DNA of 8,345 bases from an uncultured Clostridia bacterium (GTDB lineage Bacteria; Bacillota; Clostridia; UMGS1883). Positions within the stretch are counted from its first letter, which is position 1. Every line of letters begins with the position of its first letter. The stretch spans positions 1 through 8,345 of the forward strand of contig CANRER010000061.1 of the NCBI GenBank assembly GCA_947629615.1. Direction: 5' to 3'. Positions 6,474 through 8,345 of this stretch are shown piece after piece. The position numbers were made by a program, and so were the translations under genes. A model generated the notes under the pieces. It searched no databases and was not told the origin of the DNA. It saw only the letters and a list, made by a program, of their open reading frames with translations.

Positions 6474-8345
6474 ATGGACTATAATTTTAAGGAAATAGAG
6501 CCGAAATGGCAAAAATACTGGGATGAGCATAAGACCTTCGAAGCTGTTACGGGAAGCCCTAAGCCCAAGCTTTACGCGCTTGTGGAGTTTCCGTACCCCA
6601 GCGGGGCCGGTATGCACGTGGGGCATATAAGGGCGTATTCCGGCCTTGAGGTTGTGACGCGCAAGCGCCGCCTCGAGGGCTATAACGTTCTGTTCCCAAT
6701 AGGCTTCGACGCTTACGGCCTGCCCACCGAAAACACCGCAATAAAAACGGGCGTTCACCCGCGCAAGGTGACTGACAACAACATCAAAAAATTTACCGAG
6801 CAGCTTAAGCGCGTGGGCTTTTCGTTCGACTGGTCACGCGTTGTCGATACCACCGACGAAAACTACTATAAGTGGACGCAGTGGATATTTTTGAAAATGT
6901 TTGAAAACGGCCTTGTTTTCCGCGATAAAACGCTCGTCAACTACTGCCCGAGCTGCAAGGTCGTGCTCTCGAACGAGGACTCGCAGGGCGGTAAGTGCGA
7001 TATTTGCCACAGCGACATCGTTCAGCGCACCAAGGAGGTTTGGTACCTTCGCATAACCGAGTACGCCGACAAGCTGCTCCAAGGCCTTGAAGAGGTGAAC
7101 TACCTTCCGAACGTGAAGCTTCAGCAGCAAAACTGGATAGGTAAATCGACCGGCGCGTTCGTGAACTTCACCGTCAAGGAAAACGGCGAGGTTCTGCGCA
7201 TATACACCACCCGCCCCGACACGCTTTACGGCGTTACGTTCATGGTTATCGCCCCGGAGCACCCGATGATTGAAAAATACCGCGCGAGCATAGCCAACAT
7301 CGCCGAGCTTGACGCCTACCGCGAGGAGTGTGCCAAAAAGAGCGAGTTTGAGCGCACACAGCTTGTTAAGGATAAGACCGGCGTCAGGATAGACGGCCTC
7401 ACCGCCGTAAACCCCATAAACGGCAAGGAAATACCGATTTATATTTCCGACTACGTAATGATGAGCTACGGCACCGGCGCGATTATGGCCGTGCCCGCCC
7501 ACGACAGCCGCGACTACGATTTTGCGAAGAAGTTTGGTATCGACATAATCGAGGTAATCAAGGGCGGCGATATATCCAAGGAAGCCTATACCGGCGACGG
7601 CGAAATGGTAAACTCCGACGGGCTTAACGGTATAACAAACAAAAAGGACGCCATTGAAAAAATCCTCGCCGTACTCGAGGAAAAGGGCTGCGGCGAGAGA
7701 GGCGTGCAGTATAAAATGAAGGATTGGGCCTTCAACCGCCAGCGGTATTGGGGCGAGCCGATACCCATTGTTCACTGCCCGCACTGCGGCATGGTCCCCG
7801 TGCCTTACGACGAGCTGCCGCTCCGTCTGCCGCCGGTCGAAAACTTCGAGCCCGGCGAGAGAGGGGAGAGTCCTCTCGCGAAAATCGACTCCTTTGTAAA
7901 TTGTAAATGCCCCAAATGCGGCGCCGACGCCAAGCGCGAAACAGATACCATGCCCCAGTGGGCCGGCTCGTCGTGGTATTTCCTGCGCTACTGCGACCCG
8001 AACAACGCCGAGGCCTTCGCCTCGAAGGAGGCGCTTGAATATTGGATGCCCGTTGACTGGTACAACGGCGGCATGGAACACGTCACCCGCCACATGATAT
8101 ATTCCCGCTTCTGGCACAAATTCCTTTACGACATCGGCGAGGTTCCCTGCCCCGAGCCTTACGTCAAGCGCACGGCCCAAGGGCTTATTCTCGGCCCGGA
8201 CGGCGACAAGATGAGCAAGTCCAAGGGCAACGTTGTTGACCCCAACGACGTTGTAGACGTTTACGGCGCGGACGTGCTGCGCGTTTACGTGCTGTTCATG
8301 GGCGATTACGAGCAGGCGGCCCCGTGGAACGACAACGGCATAAAG
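6474..8345 (+). CDS. leuS: Leucyl-tRNA synthetase, N-terminal part (cut by window end)
   Basis: Class I synthetase that charges tRNA-Leu (EC 6.1.1.4). The first 624 residues are visible of a protein usually 800-880 aa; the anticodon-binding and C-terminal domains lie outside. ATG 6474 follows GGAGG (6462-6466) by 7 nt. Order: the HIGH-type motif HVGH at 48-51 after FPYPSGAGM; a zinc knuckle with four Cys (158, 161, 175, 178); the CP1 editing domain, with the Thr-rich TTRPDT at 245-250 and GTGAIMAVPAHD at 333-344, both needed to hydrolyse mischarged tRNA; a second zinc site (Cys435, 438, 479, 482); ETDTMPQWAGSSWYFLRY; and the KMSKS loop at 579-583. Catalytic and editing motifs are all intact. 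The N-terminal third (GLPTENTAIKTG, for example) looks unlike B. subtilis or E. coli LeuRS. The gene lies 38 nt after rsfS, leaving no room for a T-box leader, so it probably depends on the obgE operon promoter. Confidence 0.97.
   Translation, partial: MDYNFKEIEPKWQKYWDEHKTFEAVTGSPKPKLYALVEFPYPSGAGMHVGHIRAYSGLEVVTRKRRLEGYNVLFPIGFDAYGLPTENTAIKTGVHPRKVTDNNIKKFTEQLKRVGFSFDWSRVVDTTDENYYKWTQWIFLKMFENGLVFRDKTLVNYCPSCKVVLSNEDSQGGKCDICHSDIVQRTKEVWYLRITEYADKLLQGLEEVNYLPNVKLQQQNWIGKSTGAFVNFTVKENGEVLRIYTTRPDTLYGVTFMVIAPEHPMIEKYRASIANIAELDAYREECAKKSEFERTQLVKDKTGVRIDGLTAVNPINGKEIPIYISDYVMMSYGTGAIMAVPAHDSRDYDFAKKFGIDIIEVIKGGDISKEAYTGDGEMVNSDGLNGITNKKDAIEKILAVLEEKGCGERGVQYKMKDWAFNRQRYWGEPIPIVHCPHCGMVPVPYDELPLRLPPVENFEPGERGESPLAKIDSFVNCKCPKCGADAKRETDTMPQWAGSSWYFLRYCDPNNAEAFASKEALEYWMPVDWYNGGMEHVTRHMIYSRFWHKFLYDIGEVPCPEPYVKRTAQGLILGPDGDKMSKSKGNVVDPNDVVDVYGADVLRVYVLFMGDYEQAAPWNDNGIK

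Noticed and set aside
6834..8180. Long minus-strand open frame (448 codons) opposite leuS
   Set aside because: Antisense to intact LeuS motifs, with biased composition and no family resemblance; a shadow of + strand codon use.
1..8345. Undescribed defence, mobile or secretion system
   Set aside because: Every substantial stretch is filled by a recognised housekeeping gene with intact motifs; no direct repeats, inverted element ends, transposase, integrase or tRNA gene is visible.

Overview
This is an ordinary chromosomal housekeeping region, most likely from a Gram-positive anaerobe of the Firmicutes (class Clostridia or a close relative). The evidence is the obg-yhbY-nadD-yqeK-rsfS-leuS gene order, strong AGGAGG-type ribosome binding sites, two textbook sigma-A-type promoters, and proteins that resemble Bacillus/Clostridia families (from memory, no search run). 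The DNA looks moderately GC-rich by eye, which would suit an Oscillospiraceae-like gut clostridium, but the genus cannot be named. Every gene is on the + strand and both window edges cut a gene.

Layout. (1) Positions 1-1302 hold the 3' part of an exodeoxyribonuclease III/AP endonuclease gene (xth/exoA), overlapped by rsmA (ksgA), the 16S rRNA adenine dimethyltransferase; the rsmA ribosome binding site and GTG start lie inside the end of xth. (2) Positions 1303-3204 are a self-contained unit: a small palindrome, a promoter (TAGACA-17-TATAAT), a GTP-type phosphoenolpyruvate carboxykinase (pckG) and a perfect 14-bp terminator hairpin followed by a T run. (3) From 3263 a second promoter (TTGACT-17-TATTAT) drives a tight run of six genes: obgE, yhbY, nadD, yqeK, rsfS and leuS, the last cut by the window end. 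Junctions are 12 nt, 5 nt, a 4-nt overlap, a 1-nt overlap and 38 nt.

How they fit together. ObgE, YhbY and RsfS all act on the large ribosomal subunit (assembly and silencing). LeuS charges tRNA-Leu, and RsmA in the upstream unit matures the small subunit. NadD makes the NAD precursor deamido-NAD, and YqeK is an HD-domain hydrolase of the type that cleaves the alarmone Ap4A, a by-product of aminoacyl-tRNA synthetases. The run therefore joins ribosome biogenesis, NAD supply and clearance of a synthetase by-product. PckG links oxaloacetate and PEP and is transcribed separately.

I found no mobile element, CRISPR array, RNA gene, prophage or defence gene, and no convincing undescribed system. 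The points worth a second look are modest: GTP-type rather than ATP-type PEPCK with a possible operator, leuS without room for a T-box but with a GC hairpin before its ribosome binding site, a LeuS whose N-terminal half looks divergent, and several start sites that differ from the longest reading frame.
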